Below are positions 54,451 through 64,000 of a DNA stretch of 64,000 bases, one piece after another. Position 1 is the first letter of the stretch, and each line of letters opens with the position of its first letter. Source of the DNA: Apiosordaria backusii (lineage: Eukaryota > Ascomycota > Sordariomycetes > Sordariales > Lasiosphaeriaceae); contig JAUKTV010000017.1 of assembly GCA_030549205.1 (NCBI GenBank), forward strand, positions 248,001 to 312,000, written 5' to 3'. A program made the position numbers and the translations under genes. The notes under the pieces are model-generated. The model was given only the letters and a program-made list of their open reading frames with translations. It ran no database searches and was not told where the DNA came from.

Positions 54451-55434
54451 GTTTGATGGTATTTGTTACTTGGATGTTGGCTGTTGTTGTGATGATTAGG
54501 ATGCTTTTGGCGAGTTTTTCGTGTTTGAGACGAGATGGACAGACAGTGTTCAAGTGCAGGCTGCCACAGAGATATTGTCGTAATGGTTCCTCAGAGTGAT
54601 GTCGTCACCATGTCAAGTTGATGCGGGGCTTCCCTGTGCCCGCCAGTCCGGCACGTCGGCGTAGCAGTGGGGCCGGACAGCTGCTCGTCTTTGGAGATAG
54701 GCACTTGGTAGTTCACCCATTTTCTGCAAACGCGTGTGGCTAGCTTACCAGCTTATCATCTCCAACTCACGGCCTCTCTTTCGCCCCTACTTGCTGTCCC
54801 TCACTTCCTGGACGATGAAGGAAAGGCAGCATCAACAGCGTGGCATGCAGGCACGGGGCTGCGCCACTCTTGCGCTCCACAGGTGATTTTGGTGGGCGCT
54901 ATGGCAAACCCATGATGCTCAGTCACTTACTCTTCTTCTGTGATCTCTCTTCAGTCCTTCTCAATCATCGTACGGTTCTTCAGTATCCTCTTAGTCAAGT
55001 CACCACTCCGTCATTCATGGTGCCGTCCTGTTTTTCCTTCCCTCTGGCGTGAAAGACTCGAGGGTACCACTTTCAGGGAAGTGCCTAGGTATTTGGTGGA
55101 CTGATGTATGGGGAGGTTTTGGACACCAACCCGGCGGTGCAAGGTTTCGTATCTACTAATGAACAATAGGAACACTATCAAGTGATCAACTGGTTACAAC
55201 GTCTCGGGTAAATCATCCGGTACCAATAACGTCCTGTAGAGGAGAGGATACTTGGCGGTTCCCGATGAAACACCACAACTTCATTGCCCTCGGCTAAATG
55301 CACACTCTACCGTGGCGACAGTAACAATGCAAGCTGTCAACAAGTAGACTTCTCATTATTGGGTCTTCATCCGAGCTCACACAGTTTCAAGCATTATCTT
55401 ACAAGGTGAAGGCAAGCAACGAATCATCTCCACC
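54451..55434. other. Intergenic region, divergent promoters
   Basis: Separates the divergent isomerase and SET genes. Only short ORFs, no repeats. Confidence 0.5.
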
Positions 55435-56994
55435 ATGGCTTATATCGCCCTCACAACATTTTTGACATCCGCCCTCACCCTCTCCCACTTCACCTTCGGT
55501 GGAAGAGCCACATCAGAACTACCGGATGACGATGAGCTATGCGGCCGTGGTCTGCCAACAACCCCATTTGACCGCACCGCCCTGACCACCATCGGACCAT
55601 ACTCCTATGACCCGTCAGCCTGGAGCCCCTGGACACACCGACCCTACTGCATAGAAGCCAACGAGGAGCCCTGGTGCGTCTACACCAATGCCGCCTCTCC
55701 CAAAGGCCATGGGATCAGCATCATCACCACCCCTGAAATAGCAGGAAGCACGCTGAATATCCTTGAACATCCGTTTGATCAGAAGTTCTTCGCCCCGGAG
55801 AAGATCTACCTGCCAAGGCCGTACAAGGTTGTTGACATCCCCGGCAAAGGGAAGGGTGTGGTTGCTACTCAAAAGATCGAGAAGGGCAAGGCGATCTTGG
55901 TGGATCATGCGTCCATCATAGCCGCAGCGGAGTACCCCGCTGATGTCATGAGGGAAGAAGTGCAGGACTTGCTGGCAACAGCGGTGAACCGGTTGGGAGA
56001 GCCAGAGAAGGTGTTGAGGCTGTCGAGGAAGGGGAGGGATGAGGGGGCGACTGAGATTGAGGATTTGCTGTTGACGAATAGCTTTACTGTTGGCATCCAG
56101 GGGAAGGAGTTTATTGCTTTGTTTGCGGACCTGTCGGTGAGTAACATTGTTCATGTAGCAGGATGAGACGCTGACAAAAACCAGAGGTTCAACCACGATT
56201 GCAAGCCGAAGTGAGTTCTGTCTTGCAGAAGAGCATGACTGGGCCATGACTGACAGGTTTCAGCGCGTTCATCTACTTCTCCGAAACCACACTCGCCATG
56301 ACCGTCTGGGCCTCTAGGGACATTGAGCCTGGTGAAGAAATCTCTATTACCTGTGAGCTGCCGTCAGAGTCATCACAATACCTCGAACACTACTGACAGG
56401 CTCCTCTAGACTCTGCAGCCGGGCTGTCATCCAAGGAACGGAGGGAGACCCTTGAGAAGGTCTGGGGATTCAAGTGGTCAGTTTCCCACCATTCCATCCT
56501 TACCTCCTTGACCCATCCACTAACCAAACCAAAGCCAATGCTCCCTGTGCACCTCCTCCCCCGAAGTCATCAAAGAATCAGACGACAATCGCGCCCAAAT
56601 CCGCGCCTACCAAGGCTCCATCCCCAATCTCGCCCAAGAGGGCAAATTCGAAGAAGCCCTCAAGCAAGCTGAGCACATGTTTGAGCTAGTCGATGAGGAG
56701 GCCTTGACCGATCAAATGTCGGATATGTACGAGTACCCGGCGAGGATGTACTACCAGATTGGCAACCTGGAGAAGGCTCTGGAGTACACGCTCAAGGTCA
56801 AGAGGGAAATTGACGGGTTTGGAGTGCCGGGCAAGTACGGACAGGAGAAGCTGAGGGCGATGGAGGGCATTATTAGACGGCTGGAGAAGGAAATAGTGGA
56901 GAAGAAGGAGAGGGAGGAACAGTTCAAGAAGCAGGCGAAGTTGAAGGGGAAGTATGGGAAGGCCCAGCGGATGGTGATCAACATATCACAGTAA
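55435..56994 (+). CDS. SET-domain protein with hydrophobic N-terminus
   Basis: Five exons: 55435-56136, 56185-56210 (26-nt microexon), 56264-56352, 56410-56476 and 56535-56994, giving 447 aa. The N-terminus (MAYIALTTFLTSALTLSHFTF) is hydrophobic like a signal peptide or anchor. The SET core reads YKVVDIPGKGKGVVATQKIEKG, then RFNHDCKPN-AFIYFS (the NHxC motif, completed by the microexon), RDIEPGEEISITYS, and a post-SET Cys cluster FKCQCSLC. A C-terminal helical, TPR-like segment (EEALKQAEHMFE, YYQIGNLEKALEYTLKVK) follows. SET proteins methylate lysine using SAM. An N-terminal hydrophobic segment is odd for a nuclear enzyme, although a group of fungal SET proteins shows it. The start is the first ATG, preceded by a C/A-rich leader. 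Confidence 0.85.
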
Positions 56995-57770
56995 GGTAAA
57001 ATCTCTACCTTATCTTGGCTACCGTACGATTGAGGTCTGTTTAGCTATGCGAGGATTGTTACGGCTCTTGAGTACTTCTTGTGTATAACTGAGAATATAT
57101 ATTCTTTCTTTCACGCTCGCAGTGATGACTTGATAAGGTAAAGAAGTCGCGGGTTGCATCCGGTCATTGCAACCGTTGTTCAACCAACCTCCAAGATTAC
57201 CACTGGCCACCTGCGGAACTGGTAAAGCTATATACTGTGTCACCAGTTTAAGCTTCCTGTTGCATCAAGCCGATGTTGAATGTCTGCATGCTCCGCAGTG
57301 CCCATTGATGTACGACTGCCGAGTGCTCGAGAACCGTTTCCCAGGGATAGACTCTCCCAACTTGTTTGCACAACACACCAAGGCCTCGTTACCAAAGTCC
57401 GTTGTTGATTCGTACTTCAACCTATTCCAGCGGTCTAGTGCACTAGCATCGCAACGTTGATCCGATCGGAAAGCATATTTCCACCACTCAGGCGCCTCTC
57501 AGGGGTGGTCTTGGCACGATCCCCCAGCCAAGACGGATAAATCACCACCACCACTACCACAACCACCGCGTCTAGAAGGAGACATCACGCCGTTACTTGC
57601 TGTAGACAGGGTTCCTCGCTGGGAGGGTTCTCCAACGTGGCATTCAATGCAATCTCCGTCATTCACATCAAAACAAGCTTCCCACCCGCAGTATAAGAAA
57701 CTCCTGATATCCACCACCCAATCTACACAGGGCTGCCAACCTCCAATCACCCCCCAATAACCAACCCATA
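56995..57770. other. Intergenic region
   Basis: Promoter of the pectate lyase gene. A TATA-like element TATAAGA is at 57692-57698, about 75 bases before its ATG, followed by a C/A-rich leader. No other gene was seen. Confidence 0.5.
57692..57698 (+). promoter_or_regulatory. TATA-like box of the pectate lyase gene
   Basis: TATAAGA, 73 bases before the ATG. It lies in a good position for a short fungal leader. Confidence 0.4.
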
Positions 57771-58984
57771 ATGCGGCTCAACCTCCTTTTCCTCCTCGCC
57801 CCCCTCTCAGCCTCAGCCCTCCCCCTCCTCCCCACCTCCCTCTTCGGCCTCGCCTCCTGGGACGTGGAAGGCTTCGCAAAAGACAACCCCCTCGGCCCAA
57901 CCACCGGGGGCAAAGGCGGCCCCACCGTCACAGTCTCAACCGTAGCCGACTTCCAAGCCGCCGTGTCCGGTGACGACCCAAAAATCGTCCTCGTCAATGG
58001 CGAGCTCAACTTCCCCTCCCGGCCCAAAATCGGCTCCAACAAGTCCGTCATTGGAGTGGGCAAGACAGCGCACATCACCGGTTCAGGGCTCGACATTGTC
58101 AACGCGACGAATGTCATTGTGCAAAACATGAAAATCAGCTACATTTTGGATAATGACTGTATTACGATCAGAAACTCGACGAGGGTGTGGATTGATCACA
58201 ATGAGTTTACTAGTGATATTACCAAGGGGCCGGATGAATTTGTATGTTTTATCCCATCTCTTTCCTACATTAACTGTCTCTCTTTGTCTTTTTTCTGGGG
58301 GGTTATCATCAGTGTACGGTTGTTGGTTGTCAAAGCCGGCGGTTGCTAACACTTGCCACCCCAAAAAGGACGGCCAAGTCGACATCATCCGCGGCTCCGA
58401 CTGGATCACCGTCTCCTGGAACTACTTCCACGACCACTGGAAGTCCTCGTTAGTCGGCAACGACGCCAACTTCCGCGACATTGACTTTGGCCACTTGCAC
58501 ATCACCTACCACCACAACTACTGGCGCAACGAAGGAACCCGCGGCCCTGCGGGAAGGTTCGGGCATCAGCACGTGTACAACAACTTGTATGTCGACTTCT
58601 TGTACCAGGCCATCCACTCCAGGTCGGATAACCAGGTGCTGGTCGAGGGGAATGTGTTCCGCGGCAAGACGAGGGAGGCGCTGAGCACATATGGTTTGGT
58701 GATCCCGGAGGACTCGCCGAATACGTGTGTTTGTGGGGATGAGGAGCTGGATGGGTATGCGAATTTGGGAGCGAGTAAGTGTCCTTTTTGTCATTGTCGA
58801 TTTGTGGTCTGAGTGGAGAAAACGATGCTGACAAGATATTCGTTCAGGGAACGACTGGGGCGGAGCCACCGTCAACATTACCCAGCTGGGAGACTTTGTC
58901 AAGGCGCCGTACAAGTACAAGTTGACGCCTTTGTTGTTGGTTTCTCCGCTTGTCAAGTATGGTGCTGGGGTGGGCAAGATCTGA
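57771..58984 (+). CDS. Secreted pectate lyase, polysaccharide lyase family 1
   Basis: Exons 57771-58241, 58369-58774 and 58848-58984 give 337 aa. A signal peptide (MRLNLLFLLAPLSASALPLL) directs secretion. Parallel beta-helix signatures of PL1 are VIGVGKTAHITGSGL, NVIVQNMKIS, DNDCITIRNSTRVWIDHNEFTSD (Ca2+-binding Asp residues), DGQVDIIRGSDWITVSWNYF and the catalytic RxPxxR as RGPAGRFGHQHVYNN (near residue 214). The enzyme cleaves polygalacturonate by Ca2+-dependent beta-elimination in plant cell walls. The first intron (127 nt) ends AAAAAG after a GCTAACAC branch; this acceptor gives the expected phase. It is the last ordinary gene before the gene-poor right end. Confidence 0.93.
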
Positions 58985-60416
58985 GTGAATGCAAGGTATA
59001 TAAGCTGTTATACCACTCTAAAATCGACGGCCACCCAAGCTCACAGTCAGGTGATCCCTCGTCGCCTTTAATCAGTCTACATGTAGATCAGCCCTTGCTC
59101 AGCTTCGGCTACCTGAATATCTGCTCATCAAAGCCACATCATTTTGCACAACCTTGCTAAAAAGTGCAGTTTTTACCGAAGAGTCCAAAAATGGCCCCCG
59201 TGTAAGAGCAGTGACTCAGAACTGGGAAATTCGAACCCCATAGTAACCACTGCCCAAAACTATAGACAATGATCTGCCCCTCCTTCCGCTTGGGAATAGG
59301 TACTTATATCCATTATTAGTCGTGATACGGGTAACGAGAAATGCATGCTCTTGAGATATATTTGCTAGTGGATGTACGTTGGGAGACGAAGGATGTGATG
59401 GTCGTACGTCGAGGCACTTTATGTTCGTCAAATGGTTGTAGGTATTTAGGAGACAGCCTAGTGCCAGGGTAGCCTGCAGGATTTCTGGGGGTGCTTCCGC
59501 ATTCCTTTTCAGTATGTCCTTCCCCTGCTGCCCCTTGGGTTTAAAGGGTCTACGTAGTCTCTGCTTCCAGGCCCCTATAAATAGTCTCCTCTGTCTCCTC
59601 CCCATCTTTCAAACCCTCAGCTCTTTCAATCTTATATACTATATCAGCAAACTCGACACTTTAAAAATATGAACCTTAAGCCTAAGAAAAGCGGTCCAAA
59701 GGGCGGGGACGCGGACGACCTGATCAAGAGAGCCATATAGGATGTTCTATCTAAAGGTGAAATCTAGCATCGGTAATAAACCTATCTACAAAGTACTCGC
59801 TTTGAGTTCTGAGCAGCGGTATGCAGAGATAATAATCGTATGGGATGTGTTAGTTTCTAGCATCACAGACTCACATTTGGGAACTTGGACTAACGGACTC
59901 ATACGGAAGCCCGAAGTGGGCGTTGTCAGTTTGCAGCATCAACGGCCTCCTGGCAATTGCCATGTTTTGGGCCTGCTATATACTGGTACATGTTGTGGGA
60001 TAGTACATGATGTACTAGCCTAGAGTATACTGGTATATAACATCCCAGTGCACAATGGACTGGCCTAGAAAATATACTAGGACGCTACTCCACACCGCCA
60101 CTGATATTCTATATATAGGAATAGCCATGTGTTTTGTAAAAGCCAGGTTTCTTCCGTAACACATCTCAGCTCGCACAAAGAACGCTGGGTAGCGACAGAA
60201 CCAAGTGATGCAGAAATCTCATAGCAACTTAAACTTAGGTGGGATCTTATCTAGAAGGACACCTATCTATATGATATTACCTTTGATAACACACTGCGAG
60301 GCGGCGGCAGGTGCTGCTGTGTAACAGTGGCACTGTTGTGCTGTTAGGCGGTGATATTACCAGTGTGCTAAGGGATCAACCTCATACCCAAGTTCCCCGC
60401 GTCCATGTTAGTAAAC
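58985..60416. other. Start of the gene-poor right end
   Basis: Apart from the 47-bp repeat, only short ORFs without resemblance (for example 59216-59605 minus and 59742-60023 plus). The base composition becomes more even and TA-rich than in the gene-dense part. Confidence 0.5.
59932..60095. repeat. 47-bp tandem repeat, about three diverged units
   Basis: TATACTGG/TATACTAGG starts recur at 59979, 60026 and 60073, exactly 47 bases apart, and each unit ends in a GCCTAGA-like motif before the next start. The unit before 59979 ends GGGCCTGCTA, a further diverged copy. Within the first clear unit, TAGTACATGATGTACTA (60001-60017) is an inverted repeat around a central G. Confidence 0.7.
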
Positions 60417-61144
60417 TCAAGCGCCTGCTATGATTTGTAAGGCTCGTCTGTTTTTATCGATGATTTCCCTCTAGATCTGCAACACAACGCTCTTTTTTTC
60501 CAGCTAGCTACACGACAAGGGAGTAGGCGTTTCAGCGTAGTGCCGTCAAACTTGGCCACATACGATCCCCATCGCTTCCATGGTTTGCCAGTAGTTGTTG
60601 AGAAACTCCTGATCTTATCTGATATGTCTGTCGTAATACTCGTCCTTGACCGGTTTCCACATGGTTGTGGACTAAAATGACGCTGGACATGGCTTCGTGG
60701 CCAACGAGCGATCCCCAGGATACTATGTGCTTAAAGAGCCCGTAATGCGATTATCGGTAATCTTGTTAAGGTAAAAGCACGCCTTTCAGTGGAACCCCGC
60801 AGGGATATTACTTAGTTAAGTAGTCGGCGATGTCTCTCAGCATATCCATGCAGGTCGTTTAGTGTCTTCGAACCCGGGAGTGTCGACGGCAACGATAAAT
60901 GTTCGTTCTCTCGTCTTTTTCGAGCTCGATTTAAACCTCTTGGCATTCTTGGGTTTTTAATTGACAGGATCAGCAAACGCTTAACGGCAAGAGAAATACA
61001 AGAGCAAAGAGGCGAAAGGATGTAGAAAATGGAGAGGGAGTGTGCGACCGAGGTGAGTGTAGGAAATAACCTTACGTTGCTGAGCTTGTTCCTGAGCTCG
61101 TTAAGGAAAAGTCTCTTTCCGGCGCCAGTAACCCCTAATCTCAA
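60417..61144 (-). pseudogene. Decayed AIG1/GIMAP-like P-loop GTPase gene
   Basis: Read along the minus strand, family-like pieces appear in order but in shifting frames. These are LRLGVTGAGKRLFLNELR (P-loop, 61112-61135) with a GTAAGG donor after it, MDMLRDIADYLTK followed by a TAA, YPCGVPLKGVL and NKITDNRITGS. Then come LVGHEAMSSVILV, TTMWKPVKDEYYDRHIR followed by a TAA, DQEFLNNYWQTMEAMG, GSYVAKFDGTT, and VVLQI-stop-REIIDKNRRALQII. The order matches fungal AIG1-type G-domain proteins, which carry GVTGAGKS, ITDNRMxGS, VLVTTMW and an IQREI stretch. At least three in-frame stops and several frame changes make it non-functional. Each stop (TAA, TAA, TAG) could come from CAA or CAG by C-to-T change, as in repeat-induced point mutation, but this was not measured. 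The P-loop Ser/Thr is Arg. Confidence 0.75.
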
Positions 61145-61875
61145 CCCTCCCCCCTAAGATACATGCCCCTGTCTACGCTCCTACCTAAGGCACAGTGAGC
61201 TACCCATGTAAACGCCAGCTAACCACTTTACTAGGTTACCAGGGGGGAGCATTTATCCCAATCGTCACCAGTTTTATATAAGCTCTAGGCCTACGCCAAG
61301 GACGGGGCGCCAGGACGCTGCGTCATCCTAATCCAGTACTCCTCAGCCAATGTCCCCATCCGGCCGGATGCGACAGTAAGGGAGCTGTACCGTATTTAGT
61401 GTAACGGAGATAAGATATTTAGGAATTAAGACTAGTTCGGAACTGGGGACTAAAGGTGATACAACAAAGTCTTTACTGGCCATGTGATACGAATGGGTAC
61501 TAACTCAAAGGGACTGTACGCGTCGGATTAATCGAGGAAGAGAAGGAAATTGATATCGACGTGGACTGAATCTAAATACGCGGCGGATACCTTATTCGGC
61601 ACGCTGCTGGTGACGATAAGGAATGGGTGAGGTTGACACGTTAGTGTGTAGTGGACCGAAAAGCTAAGCAGATATTGTACACGGCCTGGGAGCAGCAGCC
61701 TCTGATCTAGTGACATGGAAGAATGGATATCCAATCCGGCCCTAGTTGCTCTGGTCCAAAAGTATCAAACTCCCACACGTGTCTAGAGCGCTACACAAAT
61801 AGCCAGAGAATATTCAGCATATCATCCCCTCCCCCTCCCCCCCTAAAAAAAAGACCCCCCTCAGCATGGATGAGA
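61145..61875. other. Intergenic region in the accessory end
   Basis: No gene seen. Short C and A runs near 61827-61862 precede the convergent end of the DUF7924 gene. Confidence 0.5.
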
Positions 61876-63018
61876 TTATCTCCACCGTCCTCTCTTCCTC
61901 TCCGGACTGCCTTCCCTTTCCGGGCCCAGCCGATGCTTAGCAGCTCCGGACACCACCTTCTGCTGCTCTTCTCGGATGTAATCTAGAGCGAGCAGGATGT
62001 TCCCTAGGCGTTCTCCTTGTCCCCACTCGAGAATGGCTTTCACCCACCGGTGGAGATGTGTAAAGTGTTTCGGACTTGATAGCAAGAAAGAGGCTACCCG
62101 CTGAATGTAGACAACTAGATCGCCTTTGTCCTTGACTCCCCACGACACATATAGCTGTGCAAGGCTGTTATCGATGGTGAGACCGTAGCAGAGATTGGGA
62201 ACATGTCTATTGCATCCAACATCTCCAAGTCGTGTGTTGAGTTGATTAACAGCCTGAAGGCAGGCGGCCAAAGCGCCAGCACACTGGTTCGCCGCAACCC
62301 AGAGATTTCCTCCAGTCCCTGCTGTTGCCTTGAACTCGACGGCAAAGAAGGGGAACCAAAGGTCCGGGTTGCTGGCCGCCATTGCGTAATTAGTAATCTG
62401 CCTATGGAGCCCCCGTAATGTAGTCAACTGTGCCGAGGTGAAGGTAGGTGTAACTGGATGCCCATAGAGCAGGTCGGGTCGTGGCTGCGTGACTGGCCAT
62501 GATGCCGGCGCCGTCGGGAGGTTGGGTAGGAGGTGACGAGCCACATGCGCGTCGGCTATGGATAACAATCTTCCAATTGGGAAGCCGTTGGTGTTGCCTT
62601 GGGGAAGGAGATGGATGTTTAAGAAGTCCCTGACAGCGGTCTCGCCGCAGCCCATACCTAGCGTATCCAGGCCGTAGATAGCCTTGGCCACAATCTCCGG
62701 GGCGAGCTCAGGCATCTCGGCTGTTATGGAGGCGATCTGCCCCACGTGGGCGGCTACGGCATCGGGAAGCTGTTCGTGCGGATGCCGGAAGTTGATATGG
62801 TTGTCCGCAAGGCAGTTGCGGCGGTAGAGTGGGTGCTTGACGCCCTCCATATCGTCGTCGTCGTCGTCTTGGTTAGAGGTTATGTCGGGGTAAGTGGCTA
62901 GACCATCAATATCATTGCCTATGTGATGCCCGCCACAGCTACATATGTAATCTAGGTCGCTGTCCCGGCGTCGGGCAAGCCTGGCGGAACGACGCAGCTG
63001 CTGCATCGTGGCTGTCAT
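61876..63018 (-). CDS. DUF7924-type protein, PD-(D/E)xK nuclease-like
   Basis: An intact single-exon ORF of 380 aa from MTATMQQLRRSARLARR; an in-frame extension reaches 63126. After a basic N-terminus and an acidic spacer (QDDDDDDME) comes the conserved core. PDLLYGHPVTPTF is followed by FFAVEFKATAGTGGNLWVAANQCAGALAAC, then YVSWGVKDKGDLVVYIQRVASFLL and a helical end with RWVKAILEWGQ. The Asp of PDLLYG with the ExK of VEFKA fits the active-site layout of restriction-like nuclease folds. I assign DUF7924 from memory of VEFKA...LWVATNQCAGS-type proteins, common in multicopy accessory regions of filamentous ascomycetes. No function is established. It stands beside a decayed GTPase gene, supporting an accessory-region setting. 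Confidence 0.7.
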   Translation of the reverse strand: MTATMQQLRRSARLARRRDSDLDYICSCGGHHIGNDIDGLATYPDITSNQDDDDDDMEGVKHPLYRRNCLADNHINFRHPHEQLPDAVAAHVGQIASITAEMPELAPEIVAKAIYGLDTLGMGCGETAVRDFLNIHLLPQGNTNGFPIGRLLSIADAHVARHLLPNLPTAPASWPVTQPRPDLLYGHPVTPTFTSAQLTTLRGLHRQITNYAMAASNPDLWFPFFAVEFKATAGTGGNLWVAANQCAGALAACLQAVNQLNTRLGDVGCNRHVPNLCYGLTIDNSLAQLYVSWGVKDKGDLVVYIQRVASFLLSSPKHFTHLHRWVKAILEWGQGERLGNILLALDYIREEQQKVVSGAAKHRLGPEREGSPERKRGRWR

Positions 63019-64000
63019 GTGTGGTGTGTGTATCAGGATCTGTTTGTCAGAGTGAGACATGCACCGCAGAGAGGGAGGGGGAAAGAAAGAGAGACGCCAA
63101 AATGTTGGAGCTGTCTGACTTATCACTTGGGAGACTCAAAGGTCTTATTGCAGGCTTTGTCCGCAATGCCCTATCCGGATGTTTTGTCTTTGTGCAGACT
63201 TGAAACCGCACTTAGCTAGCTGGAACTGGTGACGGTGCGACAAAGCCTCCATAATGGGTCCAAGAGCTGCAGCTGGACACCTCACGGTTAGCCAGGTGAA
63301 GTAAACAGCTAGCTGCGAACGAAGGGATCGGTGCATATCTGATTAATTGATTGAAATTTCTGACGATTGGCGCGATGGCTATCGATAAGTGATATTCCAA
63401 AGCAGTGAAGCTGGTCTGTGACACGAGTGAAGCTGTTTTCTTCCAAAAGATACCCGTACTTTACACCTTTGTTTCTAATTCAATTTTTGGCCAAAATGGA
63501 AGCCGTCAACTTTCTGTGGTCTTTAGAAGTAGGTGGATTGTTGGAGACAAAGCCTCTTAGATCGTGCACACTTGCCTCAGACCTTCGCGTTGTTTTTCAG
63601 TAGACCATGGCAACTATAGCCGAGGCAGCCCAGAACAGTGACCCCCTCGCTCAGGCTGGCTCAGGCTAAGGCGGCAACGGCTCAGTTCCGAAGAAGAAAG
63701 AAGAGAAAGAGTCGATTCTGTGCTTTGCGAAGGACCCATAGAGGAGTGCCTTTGAACCGGGTAGCCATCACGGTGGCTGCACTAAAAGTTCGTATTGCTT
63801 CCATCACGAACGTTTGACGTATGTTCTTCGGGGAGTTCCTCGGAGTGATGCGTGTGACAGGCACCGAAGGCAAGTACGGCTGAGGTTCAGCTCAGCTCAT
63901 TCTGTCTCAATTGGGCAAGCAGTGCTTGCAGGTTGACAATGTCACGGATGTGGCTGCCGGGAATATTGCAGCAACTTGCAGCAAACAATCTTGTCTATGC
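63019..64000. other. Right-end region without recognised genes
   Basis: Short ORFs only. From 63607 a 20-codon frame (MATIAEAAQNSDPLAQAGSG) follows a CAG that could be a splice acceptor, and 63810-63880 reads coding-like (GVMRVTGTEGKYG). Both are too fragmentary to call. A gene may continue beyond the window. Confidence 0.4.

Noticed and set aside
59225..59250. Minus-strand GGGGTTCGAATTTCCC resembling a T arm
   Set aside because: The loop would be one base too long and no matching 5' half of a tRNA is present upstream.

Overview
The window is nuclear DNA of a filamentous ascomycete, most likely of the Sordariomycetes and probably near Sordariales. This is an inference. The genes have short spliceosomal introns (about 50-130 nt, GTAAGT/GTATGT-type donors, CTAAC/CTGAC branch sites, CAG/TAG/AAG acceptors). 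The families are fungal: a pisatin-demethylase-like P450, a CorA-like membrane protein, a rhodopsin-type 7TM protein, DUF3292, a fungal ubiquitin-like protein and DUF7924. TACCTAGGTA-type motifs are scattered between genes. No tRNA, rRNA, CRISPR array or intact transposon was recognised.

Layout. 0-4 kb: the 3' end of a phosphate permease, a decayed 84-bp tandem array, and a coiled-coil gene whose downstream sequence encodes an AT-hook in another frame. 4-7 kb: gene-free, with a second decayed minisatellite. 7-19 kb: a P450, a small membrane ORF, a Gly/Ser/Asn-repeat surface protein, an unfamiliar 941-aa coiled-coil/beta-repeat protein, and a Hal2-type bisphosphate nucleotidase with two TCACGTG boxes upstream. 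19-29 kb: a CorA-like membrane protein, a small TM protein, a double-module amidohydrolase and a kinesin. 31-43 kb: a rhodopsin-like 7TM protein, an amino-acid permease, two small secreted proteins and a GH31 alpha-glucosidase. 45-59 kb: a DEDD exonuclease, a proline iminopeptidase, a DUF3292 protein, a ubiquitin-like-domain protein, a mannose-6-phosphate isomerase, a SET protein with a hydrophobic N-terminus and a PL1 pectate lyase. 59-64 kb is gene-poor and looks accessory: a 47-bp tandem repeat, a decayed AIG1-like GTPase gene and a DUF7924 gene.

The genes do not form one pathway. GH31, pectate lyase, amino-acid permease and phosphate permease fit nutrient acquisition, and Hal2 fits sulfate assimilation. 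Two enzymes (Hal2 and proline iminopeptidase) each have two reading-frame breaks. Three of these four are tied to a single G or C run and one to a C-rich stretch, and each is repaired by one extra base. Assembly error is therefore the first explanation, with real loss as the alternative. Exon models were built by eye from splice signals and reading frame.
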